Position numbers and translations under genes: made by a program. The notes under the pieces were generated by a model that did not search any database, was not told the DNA's origin, and was given only the letters and a program-made list of their open reading frames with translations. 64,000 bases of DNA from Microbacteriaceae bacterium (GTDB lineage Bacteria; Actinomycetota; Actinomycetes; Actinomycetales; Microbacteriaceae). Below are positions 29,204-38,370 of this stretch, one piece after another. Each line of letters opens with the position of its first letter. The stretch's first letter is position 1. The stretch lies in NCBI GenBank assembly GCA_025464995.1, contig JAODMO010000024.1:27632-91631 (forward strand). Reading direction: 5' to 3'.

Positions 29204-30363
29204 TGCTCGATGGCTTCTTTCAGATTCGGACGCCGGGTCTCGCGCCACTTGCCGCTCGCGATGTAGGTCACCATCACGTTGAGCGTCGCAACTAACGGTA
29301 CCGCGAAGAGGGCGCCGATGATGCCCGCGACGCCCGCGCCGGCGGCCACGGCGAAGACCACCGCGAGGGGATGCACCTTGACCGCGGCACCCATCACGAG
29401 GGGCTGGAGGATGTGGCCCTCGACCTGCTGCACGAGCAACACGATGCCGAGCATGATGAGGGCCTGGATCGGGCCCAGGTAGACGAGTGCCACGAGGATC
29501 GCGATGGCTCCCGTGAGCACCGCACCGACGACGGGGATGAATGACCCGAGGAAGACCGCGATGGTGATCGGGATGACGAGCGGGAACCCGCCGTAGAAGA
29601 GCCCGAGGATGAAGGCGCCGAGGCCGATGCCGACCGCGTCGATGGCCGCGACGAGGATCTGCACCCGCACGAAGGTCGTGAGGGTGATCCATCCCGCATG
29701 CCCGGAGCCGTCGACCGCGGGGCGCGCCTTGCGCGGGAACAGGCGTACGACCCAACGCCAGATGCCGCCACCGTCGGCGAGGAGGAAGATCGTCGCGAAG
29801 AGGGTGAGCAGCAGTCCGGTGAGGAAGTGCCCCGCGGTCAGTCCCACCGAGAGCGCACCCGACCACAGCGCGTTGCTGTTTGACTGCACGGAGGCGAAGG
29901 CCGTGTCGAGGTAGCCGTTGAACTCCTGCGCGTCGATGCCGAAGTTGGTGTTGAGCCAGTCCTGAAAGTCGGCGTAGGCGACCATAGACCGCTCCTGGAT
30001 GTCGGCGGACCCCGCCCGAATCTGCGACACGACGAGGTAGATGAGGGCGGAGACAATCGCGATCGTGCCGACGAGCGCGACGACGACGGCGATCGCCTTC
30101 GGCCAGCGGTGTCGCTGCAGCAACTGCACGATCGGAACGAGCAGCGCCGAGATGAGGATCGCGATCATGAAGGGGATCACGATCTCACGCAACTGCACGA
30201 TGACGAGGCCGAAGACCACGGCGACGGCGACCACAGCGAGGATCCGCCACGACCACGCACCGGCGATCTTCATGCCGGCGGGAACGGCCCGGTCTATCAC
30301 CTCGTCTCGGATAGCGGGGAGCTGCGGGATTGTCTCGATGGGGCGGCGCTCGCGGTAGAACAT
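29200..30363 (-). CDS. AI-2E family (TqsA/PerM-like) membrane transporter
   Basis: A 387-aa polytopic protein with about eight hydrophobic segments and the family layout: two N-terminal helices, a central soluble loop (about residues 110-165), and a C-terminal helical bundle with V-G-A-V-L-T-G-A and V-Q-Q-V-E-G-H-I-L-Q-P-L-V-M-G, the most conserved block of the family. Substrates of most members are unknown. It is co-translated with ilvA, and an amino acid or small metabolite export role is only a guess. Start is ATG at 30363. Confidence 0.88.
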   Translation of the reverse strand: MFYRERRPIETIPQLPAIRDEVIDRAVPAGMKIAGAWSWRILAVVAVAVVFGLVIVQLREIVIPFMIAILISALLVPIVQLLQRHRWPKAIAVVVALVGTIAIVSALIYLVVSQIRAGSADIQERSMVAYADFQDWLNTNFGIDAQEFNGYLDTAFASVQSNSNALWSGALSVGLTAGHFLTGLLLTLFATIFLLADGGGIWRWVVRLFPRKARPAVDGSGHAGWITLTTFVRVQILVAAIDAVGIGLGAFILGLFYGGFPLVIPITIAVFLGSFIPVVGAVLTGAIAILVALVYLGPIQALIMLGIVLLVQQVEGHILQPLVMGAAVKVHPLAVVFAVAAGAGVAGIIGALFAVPLVATLNVMVTYIASGKWRETRRPNLKEAIEQ

Positions 30364-30391
30364 TTCCCGAGTCTATGCAACGACGAAATCC

Positions 30392-31474
30392 TCAGCGAGC
30401 ACTTGCGGCGACAGCCGAAAGCCTGAGACTCAGGAACGCGGCGGCGCCGGCGACCGGATGATCGCGCACGTCGTGCTGGGCGGAGATGAGGGATCCATCC
30501 GGCAGTCGGAACTGCGTGCGGCGCAGCGATCCGAGGAAGCTCGACGACACGACGGTGACCGCGATGGCGTCGGCGTCACCGGCGCTCGCGATCGCGACAT
30601 CCTCGGGTCGGATGTAGGCGAGCACGGGTCCGTCGGCTTGCGGCGCCCCGAGCAGCGGCAGCCGCACGCCGTGCACCTCGACGGCACCGCCGACGACGAC
30701 CCCGGGCACCCGGCTCGTGAGTCCGACAAAGTCGGCGACGAAGGTGGTGGCGGGGGTCGCGTACAACTGCTCCGGGGTGCCGATCTGCACGATGCGCCCA
30801 GCACGCATGACCGCGACACGATCGGCCACAGCGAGCGCCTCCTCCTGATCGTGCGTCACAAACACCGTCGTGATGCCGAGGTCGCGGGTGATACGACGGA
30901 TCTCCTCCCGTAACTGCACGCGCACCTTGGCATCGAGGGCGCTGAGCGGCTCGTCGAGCAGCAGCACGCGCGGACGCGTGGCTAGGGCCCGTGCGAGGGC
31001 GACGCGTTGCTGCTGGCCGCCGGAGAGCTGGTGTGCGAACCGCTCACCGTGGCTGCCGAGGCCGACCATCTCGATGGCGTCCGTCGCCCGCGTGCGGCGG
31101 TCGACCTTCGCGACCCGGCGCATCCGGAGTCCGAACTCGACGTTCCCCAGCGCGGTCATGTGCGGGAAGAGCGAGTACGACTGGAAGACCATCCCGATGT
31201 CGCGCTTGTTGGTCGGCACCTCGGCCACGTCGACGCCGTCGACGCGGATGCTGCCACCGTCGATGCGCTCGAGACCCGAGAGTGCGCGCAGCACGGTCGT
31301 CTTGCCGCAACCCGACGGCCCGAGAAGGGCGATGAACTCCCCCGGCGCGATGTCGAGGTCGATGCCCGTGAGCGCGCGGTGCGAGCCGTAGGTCTTGACG
31401 ACATTGCGCAGGGAGACGGTCGCGCCGCTCCCGGGCTCGCCGGGCAGGGTGCGGGTGGGTGCCGTGTGGGTCAT
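30392..31474 (-). CDS. ABC transporter ATP-binding protein (Fe3+/polyamine-type importer)
   Basis: A 360-aa nucleotide-binding subunit: Walker A G-P-S-G-C-G-K-T, Q-loop F-Q-S-Y-S-L-F-P, signature L-S-G-G-Q-Q-Q-R, Walker B L-L-L-D-E-P-L and H-loop V-T-H-D-Q-E. A C-terminal TOBE-like region (about 285-360, I-R-P-E-D-V-A) groups it with PotA/FbpC subunits. The ATG at 31474 overlaps the stop of the second permease (ATGA). It is the last gene of a four-gene operon (binding protein, two permeases, ATPase). Confidence 0.92.
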   Translation of the reverse strand: MTHTAPTRTLPGEPGSGATVSLRNVVKTYGSHRALTGIDLDIAPGEFIALLGPSGCGKTTVLRALSGLERIDGGSIRVDGVDVAEVPTNKRDIGMVFQSYSLFPHMTALGNVEFGLRMRRVAKVDRRTRATDAIEMVGLGSHGERFAHQLSGGQQQRVALARALATRPRVLLLDEPLSALDAKVRVQLREEIRRITRDLGITTVFVTHDQEEALAVADRVAVMRAGRIVQIGTPEQLYATPATTFVADFVGLTSRVPGVVVGGAVEVHGVRLPLLGAPQADGPVLAYIRPEDVAIASAGDADAIAVTVVSSSFLGSLRRTQFRLPDGSLISAQHDVRDHPVAGAAAFLSLRLSAVAASAR

Positions 31475-32286
31475 GATGCGCTTCCATTGCGACGGGCACG
31501 GCCGAGACGGCCGATGGAGAGGAGGAGGAGGAACGCGAGCGCGAGGGCGAGCAGTGCGAAGATGACCGCGACATACGGATCGGACTGCGACACCTGCAGC
31601 AGCGCCGTCTGCAGGGTGACGCGGTTGAGCAGGCTCGCGATGGTGAACTCGCCGAGCACGACCGCAACCGAGATGAACGACGCCGCGAGCACGCCGCGCT
31701 TCAGGTTGGGCAGCAGCACGAACCAGAGCACGCGCCCCCAGCCGGCCGAGAGGGTGCGCGCGGCCTCGGTCAGCGTCACGACGTCGACGGCGTCGAGGTT
31801 CGACTGGAGGGCCCGGTACGCGTACGGCAGCACCGTGATGCCGTACGCGAGTGCGAGCGTCCAGACGGATCCGCCGAGCAGTTCGACGACGACCGAGTAG
31901 ACGGGCGCGAGCCCGACGACGAGCACGATGGCGGGCACCGTGATGGGGATGACGCAGACGAACTCGAGCACACGCCGGAGCGGCGGAAACCGGAGGTGCA
32001 CGAGGATCATCGTCGGCAGAAGCACCAGGAGCACGATGCCGACCGTCACGATCGCGAGCAGCAGCGAGTTGCCGATGCCGGTGAAGAGGTTGCGGTAGGT
32101 GCGTGACGCGTCGTCGGAGAACAGACCCGTCCAGTGGTCGATCGTGTAGCCGCCCGCGAGGCCGGAGCGGAAGGTGAACTCGATCATCGCGACGATGGGG
32201 ATCGCGAAGACGAGCCCGACGCCGCCGAGGATGATCCAGCGGGCGACGGGGCCGGGTTCGGTTCCGATGCGTACGGCGTTTCTCAC
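31471..32286 (-). CDS. ABC transporter permease (PotC/FbpB-like), second
   Basis: A 271-aa inner-membrane permease with six hydrophobic segments and the EAA-loop region T-L-T-E-A-A-R-T-L-S-A-G-W, where the ATPase docks. The GTG start at 32286 overlaps the stop of the first permease (GTGA). The longer upstream frame is shadow of that gene. Confidence 0.9.
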   Translation of the reverse strand: MRNAVRIGTEPGPVARWIILGGVGLVFAIPIVAMIEFTFRSGLAGGYTIDHWTGLFSDDASRTYRNLFTGIGNSLLLAIVTVGIVLLVLLPTMILVHLRFPPLRRVLEFVCVIPITVPAIVLVVGLAPVYSVVVELLGGSVWTLALAYGITVLPYAYRALQSNLDAVDVVTLTEAARTLSAGWGRVLWFVLLPNLKRGVLAASFISVAVVLGEFTIASLLNRVTLQTALLQVSQSDPYVAVIFALLALALAFLLLLSIGRLGRARRNGSAS

Positions 32287-33224
32287 TTCTGCCACCTCGA
32301 GGTTCTCGACTGGAGCGCGGAGTAGCCCCACATGACAACGACCATCACGATCACCATTCCGAGGGCGAGGGAGCCCGCCATGTTCTCGCGGCCGAGTAGG
32401 GTCTCGCTCACGAGGGCCCCGCGGATCTGCAGCGGCACGATCTGCGCACCCTGGCTGATGAGGGCGGCGGCGGTGGCGAACGACGAGAACGCGTTGGCAA
32501 ACAGCAGCAGCAGGCTGCCGAAGAAGGAGGGCGCGAGCAGCGGCAACGCGATGCGCGTCCAGTAGGTGAAGCGGGTGCCGCCGAGGGTGGCGTTGGCCTC
32601 CGCCCACTGGGTCTTCAGCCCCTCGAGCGCGGGCAGGAAGGTGATGATCATGAGCGGAACCTGGAAGTAGATGTACACCGGCAGGAGGCCGGGCACCTGG
32701 TAGAGCCAGACACCGTTCTCGAAGATGTCGATGCCGAGACGCTCCTTGAGCAGTACGGTGACGAGCCCCTGGCCGCCGATCGTGGCGATGAAGGCGAACG
32801 CGAGCATCACGCCGCCGAATTGCGCCAGCACGCTCGAGGCGGAGTCGATGAGCGAGCGGAGCGGTCCGTCCACCCGGGTGCCGAGGAGCGCGTAACAGAC
32901 GAGAGCGCCGACGACCGCGCCGACGACCGCGGTGACGGCGGATACCCAGAAGGAGCTCGCGAAGGTGCCGAGCACCGTCGGGCTGAAGAGACCGGGCACG
33001 TTGTCGAAGGTGAACGCGCCGTCGTCGGTGAGGAAGCCGCTGACCACGGCGATCGTCGTGGGGATGGCGAGGAAGACGAGCACGTAGAGCGCGAAGGGCG
33101 TGAGCCCCGCGTACTTGGCCAGCGCCGGGCGGCGACGGCGGGCTGCCTGTTCGCCGGTCGGATGCCGTGGAGACGGTGTCTCCGCGGCATCCGACACGAG
33201 AACCGGCGCGTTGGCGACAGTCAT
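32283..33224 (-). CDS. ABC transporter permease (PotB-like), first
   Basis: A 313-aa permease with a cytoplasmic N-terminal tail of about 35 residues and six to seven membrane segments. The EAA-like loop is W-A-E-A-N-A-T-L-G-G-T-R. It is translationally coupled to the second permease and starts nine bases after the binding-protein stop. Confidence 0.9.
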   Translation of the reverse strand: MTVANAPVLVSDAAETPSPRHPTGEQAARRRRPALAKYAGLTPFALYVLVFLAIPTTIAVVSGFLTDDGAFTFDNVPGLFSPTVLGTFASSFWVSAVTAVVGAVVGALVCYALLGTRVDGPLRSLIDSASSVLAQFGGVMLAFAFIATIGGQGLVTVLLKERLGIDIFENGVWLYQVPGLLPVYIYFQVPLMIITFLPALEGLKTQWAEANATLGGTRFTYWTRIALPLLAPSFFGSLLLLFANAFSSFATAAALISQGAQIVPLQIRGALVSETLLGRENMAGSLALGMVIVMVVVMWGYSALQSRTSRWQK

Positions 33225-33233
33225 GGGTTGCTG

Positions 33234-34352
33234 CTAGCCGATGGCCGCAGCCCACTTCTCTGCGAGAAGGGTGGATGCCACGGCTGACTGCGCCTCGGTG
33301 GGAGTCACGATGTCGCCCTCGAGGTTGCCGATGACGGCAATGGCGTCTTCGTCGGTGGTCCCCGCCTCGTTCATGGCCTCGAGGGTGACGGGGTACGCGC
33401 CGCCGGTGATGAACATGTTCTGCGCGTCGGCGCTGAACAGGAACTCCTGCCACAAGCGAGCAGCGGCGGGGTGCGGGGCATCCACGTTGATCGCCTGGTT
33501 GTAGAAGCTCGTGTAGACCGAGCCCGGGAGCGTCGTCACCTTCCAGCCGTCGACCGTCGCGGCGGCAGCGAGGTTGTTGTAGCTCCAGTCGAAGACGACC
33601 GTGGTCTCACCCGAGGCGATGGTCGCGGGGGTCGGGTCGACGGGCAGGAAGTTGCCCGCGTCGGCCAGTTCGCCGAAGAACTCGATGCCCGGGGTGAAGT
33701 CGTCGAGCGTTCCGCCGTTCTGCACCGTGGCGAGACCGACGGCCGCGAAGGCCGCGCCGGCCTGGGTCGGGTCGCCGTTGATGGCGACGGCGCCCTTGTA
33801 CTCGCTCCCGAGCAGGTCGTCGAGCGATTCAGGCTCGTCGACCTCGTTGGAGTTGAAGCCGATCGACATGCTGCCCGTGTAGTCGTTGACCCAGAGCCCG
33901 GTGGCCTCCTTGTTGGCGTCGGGGATCTCGTTCCAGTTCGCGACCTGGTAGGCGGCGAAGTTGTCGGTCTCGGCGAGCGCGACGGCCGAACCGAGGTCGA
34001 AGACGTCGGGTGCCGTGTCCTGCCCCTTGAGGTTGTCTGCCGCGGTGATCTCCTCGGCGCTCGAGATGCCGGGGTCGGCGGAGTTGACGGTGATGTCGTA
34101 CTTCTTCTCGAAGGCGGCCTTGATCTTGCCGTAGTTCGCCCAGTCGTCGGGCAGTGCGATCACGTTGAGCTCTCCCTCGGCTCGGGCGGCGGTGACGAGG
34201 GCGTCGAGCCCGCCGAAGTCGTCGGCGCTCGTGGCGGTCGCGGCGTCGACGTCGGACTTCGCCGACGAGTCGTCGGTCGCCGCGCACGCGCTGAGTGTGA
34301 TTGCGGCGGCGGCCATGATGGCCGCGCCCGTGAGGTGACGCTTTCCGAACAA
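33234..34352 (-). CDS. ABC transporter substrate-binding lipoprotein
   Basis: A 372-aa extracytoplasmic binding protein with a lipoprotein signal: basic start F-G-K-R, hydrophobic stretch and lipobox L-S-A-C at about residues 20-23. The mature part resembles SBP families for polyamines or ferric iron (W-A-N-Y-G-K-I-K-A-A-F-E-K-K-Y, A-P-D-V-F-D-L-G), so the substrate is open. I choose the TTG at 34352 because GGAGG lies five bases upstream and it places the signal peptide at the N-terminus; an internal ATG is too close to the lipobox. It heads the importer operon. Confidence 0.88.
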   Translation of the reverse strand: MFGKRHLTGAAIMAAAAITLSACAATDDSSAKSDVDAATATSADDFGGLDALVTAARAEGELNVIALPDDWANYGKIKAAFEKKYDITVNSADPGISSAEEITAADNLKGQDTAPDVFDLGSAVALAETDNFAAYQVANWNEIPDANKEATGLWVNDYTGSMSIGFNSNEVDEPESLDDLLGSEYKGAVAINGDPTQAGAAFAAVGLATVQNGGTLDDFTPGIEFFGELADAGNFLPVDPTPATIASGETTVVFDWSYNNLAAAATVDGWKVTTLPGSVYTSFYNQAINVDAPHPAAARLWQEFLFSADAQNMFITGGAYPVTLEAMNEAGTTDEDAIAVIGNLEGDIVTPTEAQSAVASTLLAEKWAAAIG

Positions 34353-34514
34353 GGGGTCCTCCAGATGGTCGTGCCGGCCGCCCGCGCTGTGAGCGGGCAG
34401 AAGGGAACCGGGTCGACCGCTGTGAACGATACGGAGACGGCGGTACGCGAGGTCGACGGGTCGGTGAACGGGTGACGAATTCCGGATGTCGGCGGGCCTC
34501 ACTACAGTTCGAGG

Positions 34515-35738
34515 GTGGCGACTTCTCTCTCGGCAGCGCAGGCGCGGCGAATCGCGCTGCGCGCACAGGGGTTCGGCACGCAGGGTCGGGCTCCCGGCGC
34601 GGCTTCGGGCCCCGGCATCCGTCGACTCGGCTCGGTCATCGACCGCCTCGGCCTGCTGCAGCTCGACTCGGTCAACGTCTTCGAGCGCAGCCACTACCTG
34701 CCCGTCTTCGCGCGCCTTGGCAGTTTCGACAAGGCGGATCTCGACCGGCTGACTTTCGGCCCGGCCGGGCGCTACACCGAGTACTGGGCGCACGAGGCGG
34801 CGATCATCCCGATGGAGAGGCGTCCGCTGTTCCAGTGGCGCATGGACGCACGGCGGGCAGGCAGTGAGGCGGACACTGACAGCTGGGTGCACTCCAACCG
34901 GCCCATGCTCGACTGGCTGCGCGCCGAGCTCGCGGCGAAGGGGCCGCTGCCCGCGAGCCAGATCGAGCACGATGCGAACAGGGGCACGGGCTCGTGGTGG
35001 GGCTGGTCCGACGTCAAGCGCGGTCTCGAGGTGCTGTTCGGTTGGGGTGAGGTGGTGTCGGCGGGACGCACCCGGTTCGAACGCACCTACGCGCTCGCGG
35101 AGCAACGCGTGCCCGCCGACATCCTCGCGACGACCGTGTCGGAGACCGATGCCGTGCGCACGCTCATCGCGCTGTCGGCGCGCGCCCACGGCATCGGCAC
35201 GGTCGCCGACCTGGCGGACTACTACCGCATCCGGCAGGCGCCGACGCGAGCCGCGATCGCCGACCTCGAGGAGAGCGGCGAGCTGCTCCCGGTGTCGGTC
35301 GAGGGGTGGACGCAACCGGCGTGGCTGCACCGCGACGCCCGCGTCCCGCGGCGCATGGAGGCGGCGGCGCTGCTGTCGCCGTTCGATCCCGTGGTGTGGG
35401 CGCGGCCCCGCTCCGAGCGGCTCTTCGACTTCCACTACCGCATCGAGATATACACGCCCGCACACAAGCGGATCTTCGGCTACTACAGCCTGCCCGTGCT
35501 GCTCGACGATCGCATCGTCGGCCGCATCGACCTCAAGAGCGACCGGCACAACCGGGTGCTGCGCGTGCAGTCCGCGTGGCGCGAGGCGGGAGCTCCGACG
35601 GGGATGGAGGAGCGGATCGTGCCGCTGCTCGAGAGCGCCCGCGCGTGGCAGGGTCTCGACGCCATCGAGGTGATCGACCGGGGCGACCTGGCGCACGATC
35701 TCGCCGGCGTGCTGTCCACGCGCCCGTCGGCCGGGTGA
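34515..35738 (+). CDS. winged-helix DNA glycosylase, YcaQ/AlkX type
   Basis: A 407-aa protein of the HTH_42 (AlkZ/YcaQ) superfamily that unhooks DNA interstrand crosslinks and bulky alkyl adducts. Several winged-helix domains are predicted along the chain; the catalytic region contains L-Q-L-D-S-V-N, i.e. Q-x-D, which I recall as the YcaQ/AlkX version, as opposed to the Q-x-Q of antibiotic self-resistance AlkZ enzymes. The C-terminal R-I-D-L-K-S-D-R block is typical. Start is GTG at 34515. It is divergent from the ABC importer with 162 bp between, where no clear promoter elements were seen. Confidence 0.85.
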   Translation: MATSLSAAQARRIALRAQGFGTQGRAPGAASGPGIRRLGSVIDRLGLLQLDSVNVFERSHYLPVFARLGSFDKADLDRLTFGPAGRYTEYWAHEAAIIPMERRPLFQWRMDARRAGSEADTDSWVHSNRPMLDWLRAELAAKGPLPASQIEHDANRGTGSWWGWSDVKRGLEVLFGWGEVVSAGRTRFERTYALAEQRVPADILATTVSETDAVRTLIALSARAHGIGTVADLADYYRIRQAPTRAAIADLEESGELLPVSVEGWTQPAWLHRDARVPRRMEAAALLSPFDPVVWARPRSERLFDFHYRIEIYTPAHKRIFGYYSLPVLLDDRIVGRIDLKSDRHNRVLRVQSAWREAGAPTGMEERIVPLLESARAWQGLDAIEVIDRGDLAHDLAGVLSTRPSAG

Positions 35739-35784
35739 CGAGACCCGCTTCCTCCGGTGCCGTCGCGCTGCCATCATCGCTTCC

Positions 35785-36055
35785 ATGACGACCATCGTGA
35801 TCTTCCACTCCGCACGACTACGACACGGCGATCGCGTGGTCTCGGCGACGGCCACCGCCACCTCGAGGAGCCCGAGCTCACCACCGTCGTGGAGGTGTCG
35901 GACGGCTTTCTCGTCGCGGACTTCTCGCAGGGTTCGGGCCACGCCGTCTATGTCGCGACGAAGCGCAGGGTCGCCGGTGTGCTGCAGGCCTCCGGCTCGA
36001 TCCGCTCGAGCGGTTCGGCGACGAGGCCGCCTCGCCGACCGGGGTCGGCTCATAG
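35785..36055 (+). pseudogene. small decayed gene of unknown function
   Basis: The 330 bp between the YcaQ-like gene and htpX hold pieces of one coding sequence spread over three frames, each with near-perfect G/C in third positions. It begins M-T-T-I-V-I-F-H-S at 35785, shifts to H-D-Y-D-T-A-I-A-W, then to a 50-residue piece containing G-D-G-H-R-H-L-E-E-P and V-A-T-K-R-R-V-A-G-V, and finally to L-D-P-L-E-R-F-G-D-E-A-A-S ending in TAG at 36053-36055. At least three frameshifts are needed to join them. I do not recognise the family. Sequencing error is possible but three indels in 270 bp favour decay. Confidence 0.6.
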
Positions 36056-36069
36056 AGCCACCAGAAGGT

Positions 36070-36966
36070 CTAGAAGCCGCCGCCGATCTGGTGCAGGCGC
36101 TCGACGCGCTCCGCGATCGGCGGGTGCGTGCTGAACAGCTTGTCGATGAGTCCGGGCTTGTTCGGGTCGGCGATCCACATGTGCGCCATCGAGGAGTTCT
36201 GTCGACGCACGGGCCGTCCGTACGCGCCGAGCTTCGTCAGTGCGCTCGCGAGGGCGTCGGGGTGACGCGTGGTCATCGCGCCCGTGGCATCCGCGAGGTA
36301 TTCGCGCTGGCGCGACACGGCGGCCTGTACGATGCCCGCGACGAGAGGCGAGATGATTAGCGCCGCGATGCCGAGGACGAGCACGAGCGGGTTGCCGCCG
36401 CCGTTGTTGTTGTTATTGCGGTTTCCGCCGCTGAAGAAGCTGAAGCGCAGCAGCATGTCGGCGATGAAGCCGACGGCGACGACGAGCCCGAAGACGATCG
36501 TCGAGACGCGGATGTCGTAGTTCTGCACGTGACCCAGCTCGTGCGCCATGACGCCCTCGAGCTCGTCGTCGTCCATGATCGCGAGGAGTCCGGTCGTGGC
36601 CGCGACGACGGCGTGCTGGGGGTCGCGACCCGTGGCGAAGGCGTTCGGGGCGTCGTCGTTGATCACGTAGACCTTGGGCATGGGCATGCCGTTGGTGATG
36701 GACAGGTTCTCGACGATGCGATACAGCCTGGGGTCGTCCGCCTTCTGGATCTCACGAGCACCGCTGATCGCGAGCGCCTGGCGGCCGGCGGCGAAGTACT
36801 GGATGAGCGTATAGACGCCCGCGCCGATGAGCGTGCCGATCGTGATCGTGAGCGGGTTGCCGCCCATGATGATGCTGCCCGCGTAGCCGAGCACGGCGAC
36901 GATGATGATGAACAGCGCGATGATGAAGACGGTGTTGCGCTTGTTCGCGGCGATGGCGCGATACAC
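36070..36966 (-). CDS. htpX: M48 family metalloprotease, HtpX-like
   Basis: A 298-aa membrane zinc protease for quality control of membrane proteins. Two hydrophobic segments at the N-terminus (about 12-60), the zinc motif H-E-L-G-H with third ligand in S-R-Q-R-E-Y-L-A-D-A, and two more helices flanking a short Gly/Asn-rich loop (G-G-N-R-N-N-N-N-N-G-G-G). Start is GTG at 36966. It follows lemA by 35 bp, and LemA-HtpX pairing is a recurrent bacterial arrangement. Confidence 0.93.
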   Translation of the reverse strand: MYRAIAANKRNTVFIIALFIIIVAVLGYAGSIIMGGNPLTITIGTLIGAGVYTLIQYFAAGRQALAISGAREIQKADDPRLYRIVENLSITNGMPMPKVYVINDDAPNAFATGRDPQHAVVAATTGLLAIMDDDELEGVMAHELGHVQNYDIRVSTIVFGLVVAVGFIADMLLRFSFFSGGNRNNNNNGGGNPLVLVLGIAALIISPLVAGIVQAAVSRQREYLADATGAMTTRHPDALASALTKLGAYGRPVRRQNSSMAHMWIADPNKPGLIDKLFSTHPPIAERVERLHQIGGGF

Positions 36967-37001
36967 GGGGGTCTATCCCTGCCTGCGACGGACGGGCAAG
37001 G

Positions 37002-37568
37002 CTAGAACTGCACTCGGGGCGGCTCGGCGATGGACGCCGCGTCGGCGACCTCGAAGAACTCGCGCTCGGTGAAGCCGAGGTTGCGCACGAAGAGGGTGTT
37101 GGGGAAGGTCTTGATCTTCGTGTTGAGTTCGCGCACTCCGCCATTGTAGAAGCGGCGCGACGCCTGGATCTTGTCTTCGGTGTCGACGAGCTCGCCCTGG
37201 AGTTGCAGGTAGTTCTGGCTCGCTTGCAGCTGAGGGTACGCCTCGGCCACCGCGAAGACGCTCTTCAACGCCGACTGCACGTGGTTCTCGGCGACGGACG
37301 CCTCGCCCGGAGTGGATGCACTGATCGACTCGGCGCGCGCCTTCGTGACCGCCTCGAAGACGCCCTTCTCGTGTGCCGCGTATCCCTTGACCGTCTCGAT
37401 GAGGTTGGGAAGCAGGTCGGCACGGCGCTTGAGCTGCACGGTGATGTCGCTCCACGCCTCGTCGACACGGACGTTGAGAGTGACGAGCCCGTTGTAGGTT
37501 GCCCACAGGTACACGCCGGCGATGATGGCGAGCAGCACAATTACGCCGATGACGATGACGATCTCCAT
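37002..37568 (-). CDS. LemA family protein
   Basis: A 188-aa protein with one N-terminal membrane segment (about residues 2-22, I-V-I-V-I-G-V-I-V-L-L) and a helical LemA domain with Y-N-G-L-V, R-R-A-D-L-L-P-N-L-I-E-T-V-K-G-Y-A and Y-P-Q-L-Q-A-S-Q-N-Y. Function is poorly known; it is often linked with HtpX-type proteases. I use the ATG at 37568; a second ATG at 37580 is equally possible, and neither has a clear ribosome site, so a leaderless message may be used. Confidence 0.9.
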   Translation of the reverse strand: MEIVIVIGVIVLLAIIAGVYLWATYNGLVTLNVRVDEAWSDITVQLKRRADLLPNLIETVKGYAAHEKGVFEAVTKARAESISASTPGEASVAENHVQSALKSVFAVAEAYPQLQASQNYLQLQGELVDTEDKIQASRRFYNGGVRELNTKIKTFPNTLFVRNLGFTEREFFEVADAASIAEPPRVQF

Positions 37569-37658
37569 ACGCGCAATCATACGCGAGGGGCTCTCGGGGC
37601 CATCCGCCGCCGCCGCTTGTTCTGGGCGAACTCGCGGGTCACCGCCTACACTCTGGCC

Positions 37659-38369
37659 ATGACCACGCACTCGGATGATTCGGCTCGGGCCACGCGTCGG
37701 CCACGCGGGCGCCCCCGCAAGTCGGCGGGCACGCCCGTCGACGCGCGCACCTCCATCGTCCGCGCCGCGATGGCCGAGTTCGCCGCGCGGGGCTATGACG
37801 CGACATCGCTTCGGGCGATCGCGAGGCGCGCGGAGGTCGACCCCTCCCTCGTGCACCACTACTTCGACGACAAGGCCGACCTGTTCGCCGCGTCCATCGA
37901 GGCGCCGGTGCGGCCCGACCGGCTGGCCGCCCACATCCTCGAGGGGCCCCGCGAGCGTATCGGGGAGGGGCTCGTGCGGGCGCTGCTCACCGCGCTCGAG
38001 GAGCCGAAGGCGCGCGCTCGCATCGTGAGCCTCATCCACACCGCTCTCGGGCAGGAGTTCGCGGCGACGCTCCTGCGGCAGTTCTTGACCCGGGAGGTGC
38101 TCGACCGCATCGCCGCGACGGTCGGCGGCGGCGAGGCCGAGCTGCGGGCGTCGCTCGCCGCGAGCCAGATGGTCGGGCTCATCGTGGCCCGGTACGGCAT
38201 CCGCGTGGAGCCGCTCGCGAGCGCGTCGATCGAGCAGGTGGTGGCGCGCGTCGGCCCCGTCGTGCAGTGGCACCTCACCGGCATCCCCCCGTCATCGGCG
38301 CCGTCGGAGGCGCCCCACGAACCGGAGCGCACGGAGACTCTTGACAGCGGGAATCCCACGGGCCAATAA
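37659..38369 (+). CDS. TetR family transcriptional regulator of an ABC exporter
   Basis: A 236-aa repressor with a basic N-terminal arm (R-R-P-R-G-R-P-R-K), a helix-turn-helix at about residues 45-75 (T-S-L-R-A-I-A-R-R-A-E-V-D-P-S-L-V-H-H-Y) and an effector-binding C-terminal domain of the TetR_C_17-like type. ATG start. It lies just upstream of a two-gene ABC exporter, and a promoter and palindrome overlap its 3' end, so it probably represses the exporter. Confidence 0.9.
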   Translation: MTTHSDDSARATRRPRGRPRKSAGTPVDARTSIVRAAMAEFAARGYDATSLRAIARRAEVDPSLVHHYFDDKADLFAASIEAPVRPDRLAAHILEGPRERIGEGLVRALLTALEEPKARARIVSLIHTALGQEFAATLLRQFLTREVLDRIAATVGGGEAELRASLAASQMVGLIVARYGIRVEPLASASIEQVVARVGPVVQWHLTGIPPSSAPSEAPHEPERTETLDSGNPTGQ

Positions 38370-38370
38370 T
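38341..38370 (+). promoter_or_regulatory. sigma70-type promoter for the ABC exporter
   Basis: TTGACA at 38341-38346, an 18-bp spacer, and AATAAT at 38365-38370, inside the last codons of tetR. The -35 is a perfect match and the -10 matches five of six, the best promoter match I found in the window. Transcription would start near 38377, inside the palindrome. Confidence 0.7.

Noticed and set aside
35757..36134. Single intact frame of 125 codons downstream of the YcaQ-like gene
   Set aside because: Only its middle third looks coding; both ends are out-of-frame readings of neighbouring fragments, so it is treated as a pseudogene spread over several frames.
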